Source: Oxalobacteraceae bacterium (GTDB lineage: Bacteria; Pseudomonadota; Gammaproteobacteria; Burkholderiales; Burkholderiaceae_D). From it: a stretch of DNA of 34,449 nt. Below the pieces are notes generated by a model. The model was not told the origin of the DNA, did no database searches, and saw nothing but the letters and a program-made list of their open reading frames with translations. The position numbers and the translations under genes are program-made. The stretch is taken from assembly GCA_947464955.1 (NCBI GenBank), contig CANHZI010000031.1:1-34449 (forward strand). The letters are read 5' to 3'. This document shows, piece after piece, positions 25,851 through 33,828 of this stretch (positions are counted from its first letter, which is position 1; every line of letters starts with the position of its first letter).

Positions 25851-25866
25851 TGGCACGGGCTTTGCA
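25851..25866 (+). promoter_or_regulatory. Sigma-54 (-24/-12) promoter
   Basis: TGGCAC (25851-25856), five bases, then TTGCA (25862-25866) matches the RpoN consensus TGGCAC-N5-TTGCW at every conserved position, with GG and GC correctly spaced. The start of transcription should be near 25877, about 27 bases before the ATG of the adaptor gene. An NtrC-type activator is encoded at the end of the operon that it drives. Confidence 0.88.
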
Positions 25867-25903
25867 ATAGAGTTAGTTATTGCAAGAAGCTCAGGAGTCA
25901 GTG

Positions 25904-27154
25904 ATGGATAAAGAAATCAGTCAAACCGTAATTCAGCAACGTCGCCGTAAGCAATGGATGGTCGCAGGCGCCGTTTTGCTGGTGATTTGCGGTGCGAGCT
26001 GGGGTCTCAATCGTGTCGCCACACAGTCAGCTGCATTATCCGATCTGCGTATCTCCGAGGTGAGAATCGGGCATGTCGACAACACCATCAATGCCTCAGG
26101 CATTGTGATCCCCGTGCGTGAAGAACAGATTCCCAGCCCAGCACAAACACGGGTACGTAAAATCATCGCCAAAGCAGGTCAAACGGTCAAGGCTGGAGAA
26201 TTGCTGATGGAACTCGATGACCAAGCAGTGCGTGTCGCCATCGACAATTTACGCGAGCAAATTTCCCAACAAGATATCCGTGTACAAACCTTGAGCAATG
26301 AACTCGACGCCCAACTGAAACGTATCGCCAGCGAAATCGAACTCTTGGAATTAGATCTGCAAAGCAATAAGGTCAAACTGGCGCGCTTTCAAAAATTGGG
26401 GGCCAATGGCATCACTTCTCAGGTCGATTTACAAGCTGCCGAATTAGCGGTAAAACGTAACGAGGTGCAATTGCGTCAGCATAGAGAATCTCTGGTCGAC
26501 ACCCGCAAGACCACCAGCAGTAATATTGAAAGTGCGCGTTTGCAGCGTTCTATCTTCCAAAAACAAATGGAACTCCAACAAAGCTTATTAGCGCAAACGC
26601 AAGTCAAAGCGCCGTTTGACGGCTTGTTAACGTGGGCACTGACCGACGAAGGTAGTAGTGTGAATACTGGGCAAATGATAGCGAAGGTCTCAGAACTTCG
26701 TAACTTCCGTGTCGAAGCGAGCGTGTCGGACTTCTATGCACGTTATTTGAACCCCGGCCAAGCGGTGCGTGTTGAGTACAGCGGCCAAATGATTAAAGGT
26801 GAAGTGCAAACAATTTTGCCTGAGATTCAAAACGGCACCGTGAAGTTGTTAGTGAGCTTGGCCGAACCCAATCATCCTGCTTTGCGCCATAAATTACGCG
26901 TTGAAACCAATATCGTCACCGACCAAAAAGATAAGACCATGGTGGTCGACATGGGGCCTGCAATTAATGGCAAAGGGCGTCAAGATGTGTATGTGTTAGA
27001 GGATGGGCGTGCAGTCAAGCGCAATGTGGAGTTTGGTTTAAATGACGGCAAACATGCCGAAGTATTGTCCGGTGCAGGTTTACGCGCTGGGGATAAATTA
27101 ATCGTATCAGACGTCAGCAAGTTTAAACATCTCGATAGTTTTCGGGTACGTTGA
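25904..27154 (+). CDS. HlyD/MacA-type periplasmic adaptor of an ABC exporter
   Basis: About 416 residues. A short cytoplasmic tail, one membrane helix (about 20-38), then the adaptor order: barrel-sandwich half (GIVIPVREEQIPSPAQ, KAGQTVKAGELLMELDDQAV), a coiled-coil hairpin (about 100-215), the second half (QVKAPFDGLLTWAL) and a beta-barrel and membrane-proximal domain with a final DKLIVSD. It bridges the inner-membrane ABC transporter and an outer-membrane channel, or stimulates the ATPase. I choose the ATG at 25904 with AGGAG seven bases upstream; a frame from TTG at 25880 adds eight residues. No outer-membrane TolC-like gene is in the window. Confidence 0.88.
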   Translation: MDKEISQTVIQQRRRKQWMVAGAVLLVICGASWGLNRVATQSAALSDLRISEVRIGHVDNTINASGIVIPVREEQIPSPAQTRVRKIIAKAGQTVKAGELLMELDDQAVRVAIDNLREQISQQDIRVQTLSNELDAQLKRIASEIELLELDLQSNKVKLARFQKLGANGITSQVDLQAAELAVKRNEVQLRQHRESLVDTRKTTSSNIESARLQRSIFQKQMELQQSLLAQTQVKAPFDGLLTWALTDEGSSVNTGQMIAKVSELRNFRVEASVSDFYARYLNPGQAVRVEYSGQMIKGEVQTILPEIQNGTVKLLVSLAEPNHPALRHKLRVETNIVTDQKDKTMVVDMGPAINGKGRQDVYVLEDGRAVKRNVEFGLNDGKHAEVLSGAGLRAGDKLIVSDVSKFKHLDSFRVR

Positions 27155-27215
27155 TCACAAACGAAGATAAGAATTTAAAAAACGAAGAATTGAAAAATTT
27201 AAGCAAGGAAGAAAC

Positions 27216-27878
27216 ATGATCCAGTTAGAAAATGTCAGCAAGACCTACCAAACCGACAAGGTTGAAACCATCGCGCTACGCGACATCAATCTTCTGATCA
27301 ACAAGGGCGAGTTTGTCTCCATCATGGGCCCCAGCGGTTGTGGCAAGAGTACCTTACTCAATTTATTAGGGCTGCTTGATCGACCAGGTGAGGGCAAGGT
27401 CAAGATCGCGGGCCAAGAATTGCATCAGTGGGGTGATAAAGATCTGGCAAAGATGCGCAATAAAACTTTCGGCTTTATCTTTCAGAGCTTTCACTTGATT
27501 AATGATCTACGTGTGATTGATAACGTCGAATTGCCGCTCTTGTACCGCAAAACCAGTGCCAAACAAAGACGTGAATTGGCGGAGCAAGCCTTGGCCAGTG
27601 TTGGTTTGAGTGCGCGTATGGAGCACTATCCCAATCAACTCTCTGGTGGGCAACAACAACGCGTGGCGATTGCCCGCGCCATGGTTGGTCAACCCGATAT
27701 CCTCCTTGCCGACGAACCGACAGGAAATCTCGACAGCCACATGGGTTCAGAAGTGATGGATATTCTTCTCAAACTCAATCAGCAAGGCACTACCGTGGTG
27801 ATGGTCACACATGATGAACGCCATGCCAAACAAAGTGGTCGCATTATTCGTGTGTTTGATGGTCAGTTGGTTGTTTAG
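27216..27878 (+). CDS. ABC transporter ATP-binding protein (MacB/LolD-type)
   Basis: 220 residues, a single nucleotide-binding domain. Walker A GPSGCGKST (about residues 39-47), Q-loop in IFQSF, the signature LSGGQQQRVAIARA, Walker B ILLADEPTGNLD and the switch histidine in VTHDE. Such stand-alone ATPases power FtsX-like permeases in mechanotransmission rather than moving substrate across the inner membrane. AAGGAAG lies before the ATG. The first permease gene starts nine bases after its stop codon, with its ribosome site overlapping that stop codon. Confidence 0.95.
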   Translation: MIQLENVSKTYQTDKVETIALRDINLLINKGEFVSIMGPSGCGKSTLLNLLGLLDRPGEGKVKIAGQELHQWGDKDLAKMRNKTFGFIFQSFHLINDLRVIDNVELPLLYRKTSAKQRRELAEQALASVGLSARMEHYPNQLSGGQQQRVAIARAMVGQPDILLADEPTGNLDSHMGSEVMDILLKLNQQGTTVVMVTHDERHAKQSGRIIRVFDGQLVV

Positions 27879-27886
27879 GAATCGCT

Positions 27887-29122
27887 ATGTTAAAGAATTA
27901 TTTATTGATGGCCAGCAAAGTGTACTGGCGGCGCAAGATGTTCACGGCGATCAACTTGATGTGTATCGTCTTGACTTTGGTGGTGCTATTGGTGGTGACA
28001 GCGGTGATGGAGCATAGCTTTGCGCCCTCGGGTGTGGATGTGAATCGAGATCGTATTGTTCAAGTTGATCGATACCTTAAGTTTGGTAAAACCTCTGTGA
28101 TGATGAGTGGATTGGGATACAAGCTTGTTGATCAATATCTCAAACCGATTCAATCCGCGGAAAAAATCAGTGCTGTGACACGTTCATTTCCGGTGGCAGT
28201 CTACCAAGACCAACGTGTAGAAAAATTGTCGATGGTATTTACGGATTCGGTGTTTTGGGAGATCTATCAATATCAGTTAAAAGAGGGACGATTCTTCAGC
28301 CGTGAAGATGTTGATCAAGGTCGTTTCAATATCATTTTGAATACCGTTATTGCGCAAAGGCTTTATGGCGATCAGCCTGCTATTGGCAAGAAATTGAATG
28401 TTCGCGGGTATCAGTATGAAGTCACCGGAGTGGTTGACGATGGCCGCGGAAGAGGTGGCGAAGCGAAGATGTGGGCACCACTAACAACCATGTCCTCGGG
28501 CTTGTATTCCGAAAGTTTGATGGGTGATTTCCGTGCTGTATTGATGGCTAAATCTGCTTCTGAGGTATCAACATTAAAGAAGGAGATCTCAGAGCGTGGT
28601 AAAGGAATCAAAGATACCGATCCGGTGAAATGGCCCAATTCCTTACTGATCGCAAACACACAGTTTGATAGTTTTGCTCGCGGCTTTTCCAACGATATTC
28701 GCCTAGAGGACTCGGGTGCAGAACAGGTTTTTACATCAATTGTTGTGCTGATGTTTCTTTTTATGTTGCTACCCGCATTAAATCTCGTGAATTTGAATCT
28801 AGGCCGCATGATGGAACGTAGTGCGGAAATCGGTGTGCGTAAGGCTTTCGGTGCATCTCGATTTGAATTGGTCACCCAATTTCTCGCTGAAAACATAGTT
28901 TTATCTTTAATCGCGTGTTTGATTTCATTCGTTGTGACTGAAGGATTTTTGATGTGGGTGAATCAGGTTGGATTAATTCCTGATATAAAACTTGGAATTA
29001 ACCTTTCGGTGTTTGGATATGGGGTCTTGATTACCATCATCTTTGGTATTGTTTCTGGAGTGATTCCCGCCTGGCGCATGGCGAAACTTGATCCAGTATT
29101 TGCGTTGAAAGGAAATGCGTAA
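27887..29122 (+). CDS. FtsX/MacB-type ABC transporter permease, first of two
   Basis: 411 residues. An N-terminal membrane helix (about 20-45), a periplasmic MacB_PCD-like domain (about 46-280) and three C-terminal helices (about 283-410). The loop RMMERSAEIGVRKAFGASR between helices is the cytoplasmic coupling segment characteristic of FtsX-like permeases. It should form a dimer with the second permease and the ATPase. The stop codon and the start of the next permease overlap by one base (TAATG). Confidence 0.9.
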   Translation: MLKNYLLMASKVYWRRKMFTAINLMCIVLTLVVLLVVTAVMEHSFAPSGVDVNRDRIVQVDRYLKFGKTSVMMSGLGYKLVDQYLKPIQSAEKISAVTRSFPVAVYQDQRVEKLSMVFTDSVFWEIYQYQLKEGRFFSREDVDQGRFNIILNTVIAQRLYGDQPAIGKKLNVRGYQYEVTGVVDDGRGRGGEAKMWAPLTTMSSGLYSESLMGDFRAVLMAKSASEVSTLKKEISERGKGIKDTDPVKWPNSLLIANTQFDSFARGFSNDIRLEDSGAEQVFTSIVVLMFLFMLLPALNLVNLNLGRMMERSAEIGVRKAFGASRFELVTQFLAENIVLSLIACLISFVVTEGFLMWVNQVGLIPDIKLGINLSVFGYGVLITIIFGIVSGVIPAWRMAKLDPVFALKGNA

Positions 29123-30321
29123 TGCTCAGTCATCTGTGGAAAATTTTATGGAAGCGTAAGCTCAAGAACGCCATGATTAGCGCTGAGATCTTGCTGATAT
29201 TTGTGGTGATATTTGGGGTGGTCGTTGGTTTTTCATATAACTATCAGTTGTACCAACGCCCACTCGGGTTTAGCTCAGAAAACCGTTGGCGCGTAAATAT
29301 GGAGACAAATTCGGATATTCTAGATCGTCCTCAGCCCCAGCTCGTAGATCAATTTCGACGCGCAATCACGGCATTGCCTGAGGTCGAGTCAGTGAGCTTT
29401 ATCCAGATTGAACCTTATAGTAGTTCCGGTTTTAGCGGTGGCTTTAGACGTGTCGATCGAGATCAAAAAATCGATACTTATTCCTTGTCTGCCGATGATG
29501 TCGCTGCCAAGACTTTAGCAATCCCGCAGGTTTCAGGCCGATGGTTCTCAGAACAAGATGAAGCCAGTGGTGAGGTTCCTATCGTGATTAACCGCAAGTT
29601 AGCGGAAAACTTGTTTAGTCACGAAGATCCGATTGGCAAGGTCATCACCAATTCCGATCTACGCGATAAAGATAATGCAAGCTATCGTGTGGTCGGTGTG
29701 ATCGAAAACTACCGCTACTTCGGTGAGTTTATGAGTCAAGAAAATATCGCTATTTTTCGCCATTCTGCATTTAAAAACTCACCGCTTAACAACATGGTCA
29801 TTCATGTGAAACCGGGTACTCAGCGGAATTTCGAAATCAAGCTATATCAACAATTGCGCTTGGTGCGAAATGATATTGATTACGATATTTCGCCGATTAG
29901 TGAAGTACGAGATCATCTGCTGCGACAAAAAGCCATCTTCTTCATCCCACCAGTGATGATTGCTGGCTTCTTGCTGATCATGGTCTGCTTCGGTTTGTTT
30001 GGCGTCCTCTGGCAAAACGTCAACAGTCGTATCCCTGAAATTGGTTTGCGTTGCGCAGTCGGTGCGAGTAGCGCTCAGATTTATGCGCAAATTGTGACGG
30101 AACAGGTGTTATTGAGTAGTTTAGCTATGGCGGTAGGAATGCTGTTTCTGATACAGTTACCATTTACTGGCATATTTGCCAAGTTTATTGATTGGAGTAG
30201 TTTCTTCCTTTCGGCAGGCATTGCAATGGCGATTATTTATGCGGTGTCGATTACCTGTGCTCTCTATCCCGCATGGATGGCGAGTCGTATGAGCCCGACA
30301 GATGCTTTGCACTACGAATAA
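29122..30321 (+). CDS. FtsX/MacB-type ABC transporter permease, second of two
   Basis: 399 residues with the same plan as the preceding permease: one N-terminal helix (about 16-36), a periplasmic domain and three C-terminal helices, with the coupling loop VNSRIPEIGLRCAVGASSAQIY. The two permeases are clearly different, which points to a heterodimer rather than the MacB homodimer. The gene starts at an ATG overlapping the upstream stop codon. The downstream regulator gene begins 26 bp after its stop codon. Confidence 0.9.
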   Translation: MLSHLWKILWKRKLKNAMISAEILLIFVVIFGVVVGFSYNYQLYQRPLGFSSENRWRVNMETNSDILDRPQPQLVDQFRRAITALPEVESVSFIQIEPYSSSGFSGGFRRVDRDQKIDTYSLSADDVAAKTLAIPQVSGRWFSEQDEASGEVPIVINRKLAENLFSHEDPIGKVITNSDLRDKDNASYRVVGVIENYRYFGEFMSQENIAIFRHSAFKNSPLNNMVIHVKPGTQRNFEIKLYQQLRLVRNDIDYDISPISEVRDHLLRQKAIFFIPPVMIAGFLLIMVCFGLFGVLWQNVNSRIPEIGLRCAVGASSAQIYAQIVTEQVLLSSLAMAVGMLFLIQLPFTGIFAKFIDWSSFFLSAGIAMAIIYAVSITCALYPAWMASRMSPTDALHYE

Positions 30322-30347
30322 ACATTTGATTGAAAGAGGCGGAATAA

Positions 30348-31763
30348 TTGTCTTCACAAACTATTCTCATTGTTGATGATGACGAGTCAGTTCAAGTATC
30401 GTTGGCGTTGCTGCTCAAACAAAACGGTTTCGCCACCAAGACTTGCGACGAGCCAGCGCAAGCTTTGACACTACTCGAGCAAGAAACGATCAGCTTGGTC
30501 TTGCTCGACATGAATTTCTCGCTAGAGACCAGCGGTGAAGAAGGCTTAGCCTTGATGGCGGAGATTCACCGTCGTCATCCAGATTTACCGGTGTTGTTAA
30601 TGACGGCATGGGGCTCGATCGCTTTAGCGGTGAAGGGGGTAAAAGCCGGTGCTGCGGACTTCTTTACTAAGCCTTGGGATAACGCGAATCTACTGCAGTT
30701 GATTCAAACCACACTCGCTTTAAAAGAAGAAGCGCCCGCGACGCGCCTGACACGTCAACAACTCGATAGCCAATATGAGTTCTCCGACATTATTGGTGAG
30801 CATCCAGAATTATTGAAAGTCTTGGCCACCATTGGGCGTGTCGCCAAGACCAGCGCTTCGGTCTTGATTTTAGGGGAGAGTGGCACCGGCAAAGAGTTGA
30901 TCGCCGACGCCATTCACCGCAATAGCCCGCGTGCGAGCAAAGAAGCGGTCAAGGTCAATATGGGCGCGATCACATCCTCCTTGTTTGAAAGCGAGATGTT
31001 TGGTCACGTGCGCGGTGCCTTCACCGACGCTAAAACCGATAGAAAAGGGCATTTCGCCACAGCGCACTTAGGTAGTTTGTTTCTTGATGAAGTCGGTGAG
31101 CTTAATCGGGCAGATCAAGTGAAGTTGCTGCGCGTATTGCAGACTCAAACCTATCAGGTTCTGGGTTCAAGCAAAACTGAGAAGGTCGACGTGCGCATCA
31201 TTTCTGCGACCAATCGCGAGCTGGCAGAACAAGTGGCCAGTGGCGATTTTCGTGAAGACTTGTTTTATCGATTAAACCTGATCACACTGCGGCTTCCACC
31301 GCTACGTGAACGTCGCAGTGATATCCCTTTGTTGGCACACCGCCTGATGCACCAACTCTGTGAAACCTATGGCATGGATGCGGTGCAGCTGGGGCAATCT
31401 GCGATTGATTGGTTGAGTCAGCAGCAATGGCCGGGCAATATTCGGCAACTCAAACAAAGCCTAGAGCGTACCTTGCTACTGGTCGGTAAGCCCGTGCTCG
31501 AGAAAGCAGATTTCTTATCGGTAGAAGAAGAGAGCGGAGCTCAAGAGTGCCGTGAAACCTCGATCTTCTCAGGCATGACCCTCGATCAAGTGGGACGTCA
31601 CATGATAGAAAAAGCGATGGAAGAGCATCAAGGCAATCTCTCGCGTGTTGCCAAAGCTTTGGGCTTAAGCCGATTCGCTTTGTATCGCCGTTTAGAGAAA
31701 CATCAGATTGTCAGCGCAGAGAGCGAAACGCCCGCTGATCGAATAGACGAGGAAGTTAAGTGA
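30348..31763 (+). CDS. NtrC-type sigma-54-dependent response regulator (GAFTDA variant)
   Basis: 471 residues. Receiver domain with DDD at 10-12 and phosphoacceptor D54 in LVLLDMNF; AAA+ domain with Walker A GESGTGKE (176-183), the sigma-54-contacting loop GAFTDA at 223-228 instead of the usual GAFTGA, Walker B LFLDEVGE, and R-finger region FREDLFYRLN; a C-terminal Fis-type helix-turn-helix (SRVAKALGLSRFALYRRL). It should activate the sigma-54 promoter in front of its own operon. The start is TTG at 30348 with AGGCGGA upstream; there is no ATG in frame before the receiver core, so TTG is forced. Confidence 0.92.
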   Translation: MSSQTILIVDDDESVQVSLALLLKQNGFATKTCDEPAQALTLLEQETISLVLLDMNFSLETSGEEGLALMAEIHRRHPDLPVLLMTAWGSIALAVKGVKAGAADFFTKPWDNANLLQLIQTTLALKEEAPATRLTRQQLDSQYEFSDIIGEHPELLKVLATIGRVAKTSASVLILGESGTGKELIADAIHRNSPRASKEAVKVNMGAITSSLFESEMFGHVRGAFTDAKTDRKGHFATAHLGSLFLDEVGELNRADQVKLLRVLQTQTYQVLGSSKTEKVDVRIISATNRELAEQVASGDFREDLFYRLNLITLRLPPLRERRSDIPLLAHRLMHQLCETYGMDAVQLGQSAIDWLSQQQWPGNIRQLKQSLERTLLLVGKPVLEKADFLSVEEESGAQECRETSIFSGMTLDQVGRHMIEKAMEEHQGNLSRVAKALGLSRFALYRRLEKHQIVSAESETPADRIDEEVK

Positions 31764-33103
31764 GCTTGCAACGGCGCCTTCAGCTCTACCTGTTTCTGTT
31801 ACATGCGATTTTCTTTTCGCTTGTACTTTGGCTTTTACACCAGAAACCAGTGATCGTGGTAGTGATTGAAGTCGCCTTGATTTGTAGTTTTGGACTTGGC
31901 TATTGGTTGCTCAATAAAGCTCTATTGCCTATCGATTTCGCCCGTCAGTTTAAAGACTTACTGCATGACGGAAACTACGCCGCGCGGATGAAGACGAGTA
32001 GCAATCGCGAAGTGAATGAACTCGTCGCTTTGTTTAACCGTATGCTCGATGGTTTGTATCAAGAGCGTTTGCGGGTTGGCGAACAACGCGGTTTTCTTGA
32101 TCAATTGCTTGAAGCAACGCCAGGGGCTGTCGTGGTGTTTGATTTTGATGGCAAGGTCAGTTTATTCAATGCCTTCGCCAGCCAGTTGTTCGGTGCGCAT
32201 ATTCAAGCTGGGCAAAGCCTGGGGCAGGGAAGTGAAAAAATTTCTCGTTTTATCGAAGACTTGCGCACGGTTGTGGTCGGTGAAAGCCAGGTGCTGAGCA
32301 ATGAAGAAGGGCGTCGTTTTCGGTGCCAGCGCAGTCAATTTGTGGACCGCGGATTTGCTCGTGAATTCTTATTGATCGATGAAATCACGGAAGAGCTCGC
32401 CAGCTCGGAGAAGGCTACCTATGAAAAACTGGTACGGGTATTGGCGCATGAAGTGAATAATACTGTGGCCGCTACCGGCTCGGTATTAGAGTCGCTACTG
32501 TTCTATCGCCAACAACTGCGCGAAGAAGACGCGAACGATTTTTCGACCGCAATCGGCGCTGTACAGCGCCGTAATCGCACCTTAGGTCAATTCATTGCTC
32601 GCTTCACTGAAGTCGTCAAAATGCCAGAAGTGCAATTGCATGCAAACGATATCACGGAAATGGTTGAAGCGGCGATGATACTGTACCGACAACGCTGTGC
32701 CGAACGCGGCATACGTTTGGCTTGGGGTGTCAAACACGATGTGCCACTGCAAAGCATAGATCATCAATTGTTCGAGCAAGTGCTTCTCAATATCGTCAAG
32801 AACGCGATAGAGGCTGTGGAGTCAGCGCAAGGCAAAGTGCCCGATCATCCCGCTTTCGTGCAAATAGATTTGTGCTTGGATGCCGAATCTGGTGGCGTTC
32901 GCTTGTCGATTATTGATTCAGGCAAGGGCTTACAAAATATTCCCACAGCACAATTGTTCACACCTTTCTTCACCACTAAGAAAGGCGGGCAAGGCATAGG
33001 TTTGATGTTTGTGCGCGAAGTCCTCAATCGCCATGGCTTTACGCATCGCTTGGCAGAAAATGCACAAGGTGATACTCAGTTTGATATCGTTCTGAAAGCG
33101 TAG
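31760..33103 (+). CDS. Sensor histidine kinase with minimal periplasmic loop
   Basis: 447 residues. Two membrane helices (about 8-26 and 31-52) are joined by only about four residues (HQKP), so there is almost no periplasmic sensor. A HAMP-like linker (about 55-105) and a PAS-like domain (about 110-190, ATPGAVVVFDFDGKVSLFN) follow, then a phosphoacceptor H230 in LAHEVNNTVAATGSVL, and HATPase_c with NIVKNAIEAV, DSGKGL and GGQGIGLMFV. It phosphorylates the regulator encoded just upstream. The start is GTG at 31760, overlapping the regulator stop codon by four bases (GTGA). It is the last gene of the operon. Confidence 0.9.
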   Translation: MSLQRRLQLYLFLLHAIFFSLVLWLLHQKPVIVVVIEVALICSFGLGYWLLNKALLPIDFARQFKDLLHDGNYAARMKTSSNREVNELVALFNRMLDGLYQERLRVGEQRGFLDQLLEATPGAVVVFDFDGKVSLFNAFASQLFGAHIQAGQSLGQGSEKISRFIEDLRTVVVGESQVLSNEEGRRFRCQRSQFVDRGFAREFLLIDEITEELASSEKATYEKLVRVLAHEVNNTVAATGSVLESLLFYRQQLREEDANDFSTAIGAVQRRNRTLGQFIARFTEVVKMPEVQLHANDITEMVEAAMILYRQRCAERGIRLAWGVKHDVPLQSIDHQLFEQVLLNIVKNAIEAVESAQGKVPDHPAFVQIDLCLDAESGGVRLSIIDSGKGLQNIPTAQLFTPFFTTKKGGQGIGLMFVREVLNRHGFTHRLAENAQGDTQFDIVLKA

Positions 33104-33189
33104 TTCTATTTCTTTATAAATTGCTTTCGATGGCTTCTCATTGTGCCGATTCGTGGGCAAAAGCCACAGACCAAGCTGCTCGGCTCCGC

Positions 33190-33224
33190 TATAATTCTTC
33201 TTGTCTCGCTACCTTGAGTAGCGA
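33190..33224 (+). promoter_or_regulatory. -10 element and leader hairpin upstream of tdk
   Basis: A perfect TATAAT lies at 33190-33195, but no recognisable -35 is seen at the usual distance. A transcript from it would begin at about 33202 with a perfect hairpin, TCGCTAC-CTTGA-GTAGCGA (33206-33224), close to its 5' end, which may stabilise the message. Confidence 0.4.
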
Positions 33225-33257
33225 CATCACATAACAAGAATCATCAGGAATAAGAAA

Positions 33258-33809
33258 TTGGCTAAGCTTTATTTTCGCTACTCGGCAATGAATGCCGGCA
33301 AGTCCACTGCACTATTACAAGTTGCGCATAATTACGAAGAACAAGGGCAGAAAGTTTGCCTTTACACCGCTGCGATCGATAATCGCTATGGCACAGGAAA
33401 AATAACTTCTAGACTAGGCCCACAGCGTGAGGCAGCTATTTTCGATGCGGAATTTGATTTTTTTGAGAACGCCCCAGTAGTCAGTTGTATTCTTGTGGAC
33501 GAAGCGCAATTTTTGTCGCCAGCTCAAGCACGTCAATTACACAAGCTCGCTCACGTGCGCAGCATCCCGGTTATCTGCTATGGCCTACGCAGTGATTTTC
33601 TCGGCGAGCCTTTTCCAGGTTCTAGCTATTTGATGACATTGGCTGATACGATCGAAGAGCTGAAGAACATTTGCACCTGCGGAAAGAAAGCGACGATGAA
33701 TATTCGTGTTGATGAACATGGAAAGCGCATGACTGCTGGTGAGCAGATTTCTATCGGTGGTAATGAGCGTTATCACCATGTCTGCGGACGTTGTTTCTAC
33801 CACGGCTAA
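33258..33809 (+). CDS. tdk: Thymidine kinase (type II)
   Basis: 183 residues, a little shorter than E. coli Tdk (about 205) at the C-terminus. MAKLYFRYSAMNAGKST is close to the E. coli start and gives the P-loop; VDEAQFL is the Walker B-like site, CYGLRSDF follows, and ICTCGKKA plus CGRC supply the zinc ligands. It phosphorylates thymidine to dTMP in the salvage pathway. The start is TTG at 33258 with AGGAA eight bases upstream and no ATG in frame until residue 11, inside the P-loop. It is probably a separate unit from the sigma-54 operon about 150 bp upstream. Confidence 0.95.
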   Translation: MAKLYFRYSAMNAGKSTALLQVAHNYEEQGQKVCLYTAAIDNRYGTGKITSRLGPQREAAIFDAEFDFFENAPVVSCILVDEAQFLSPAQARQLHKLAHVRSIPVICYGLRSDFLGEPFPGSSYLMTLADTIEELKNICTCGKKATMNIRVDEHGKRMTAGEQISIGGNERYHHVCGRCFYHG

Positions 33810-33828
33810 GTTTGATATTAATGATTAA

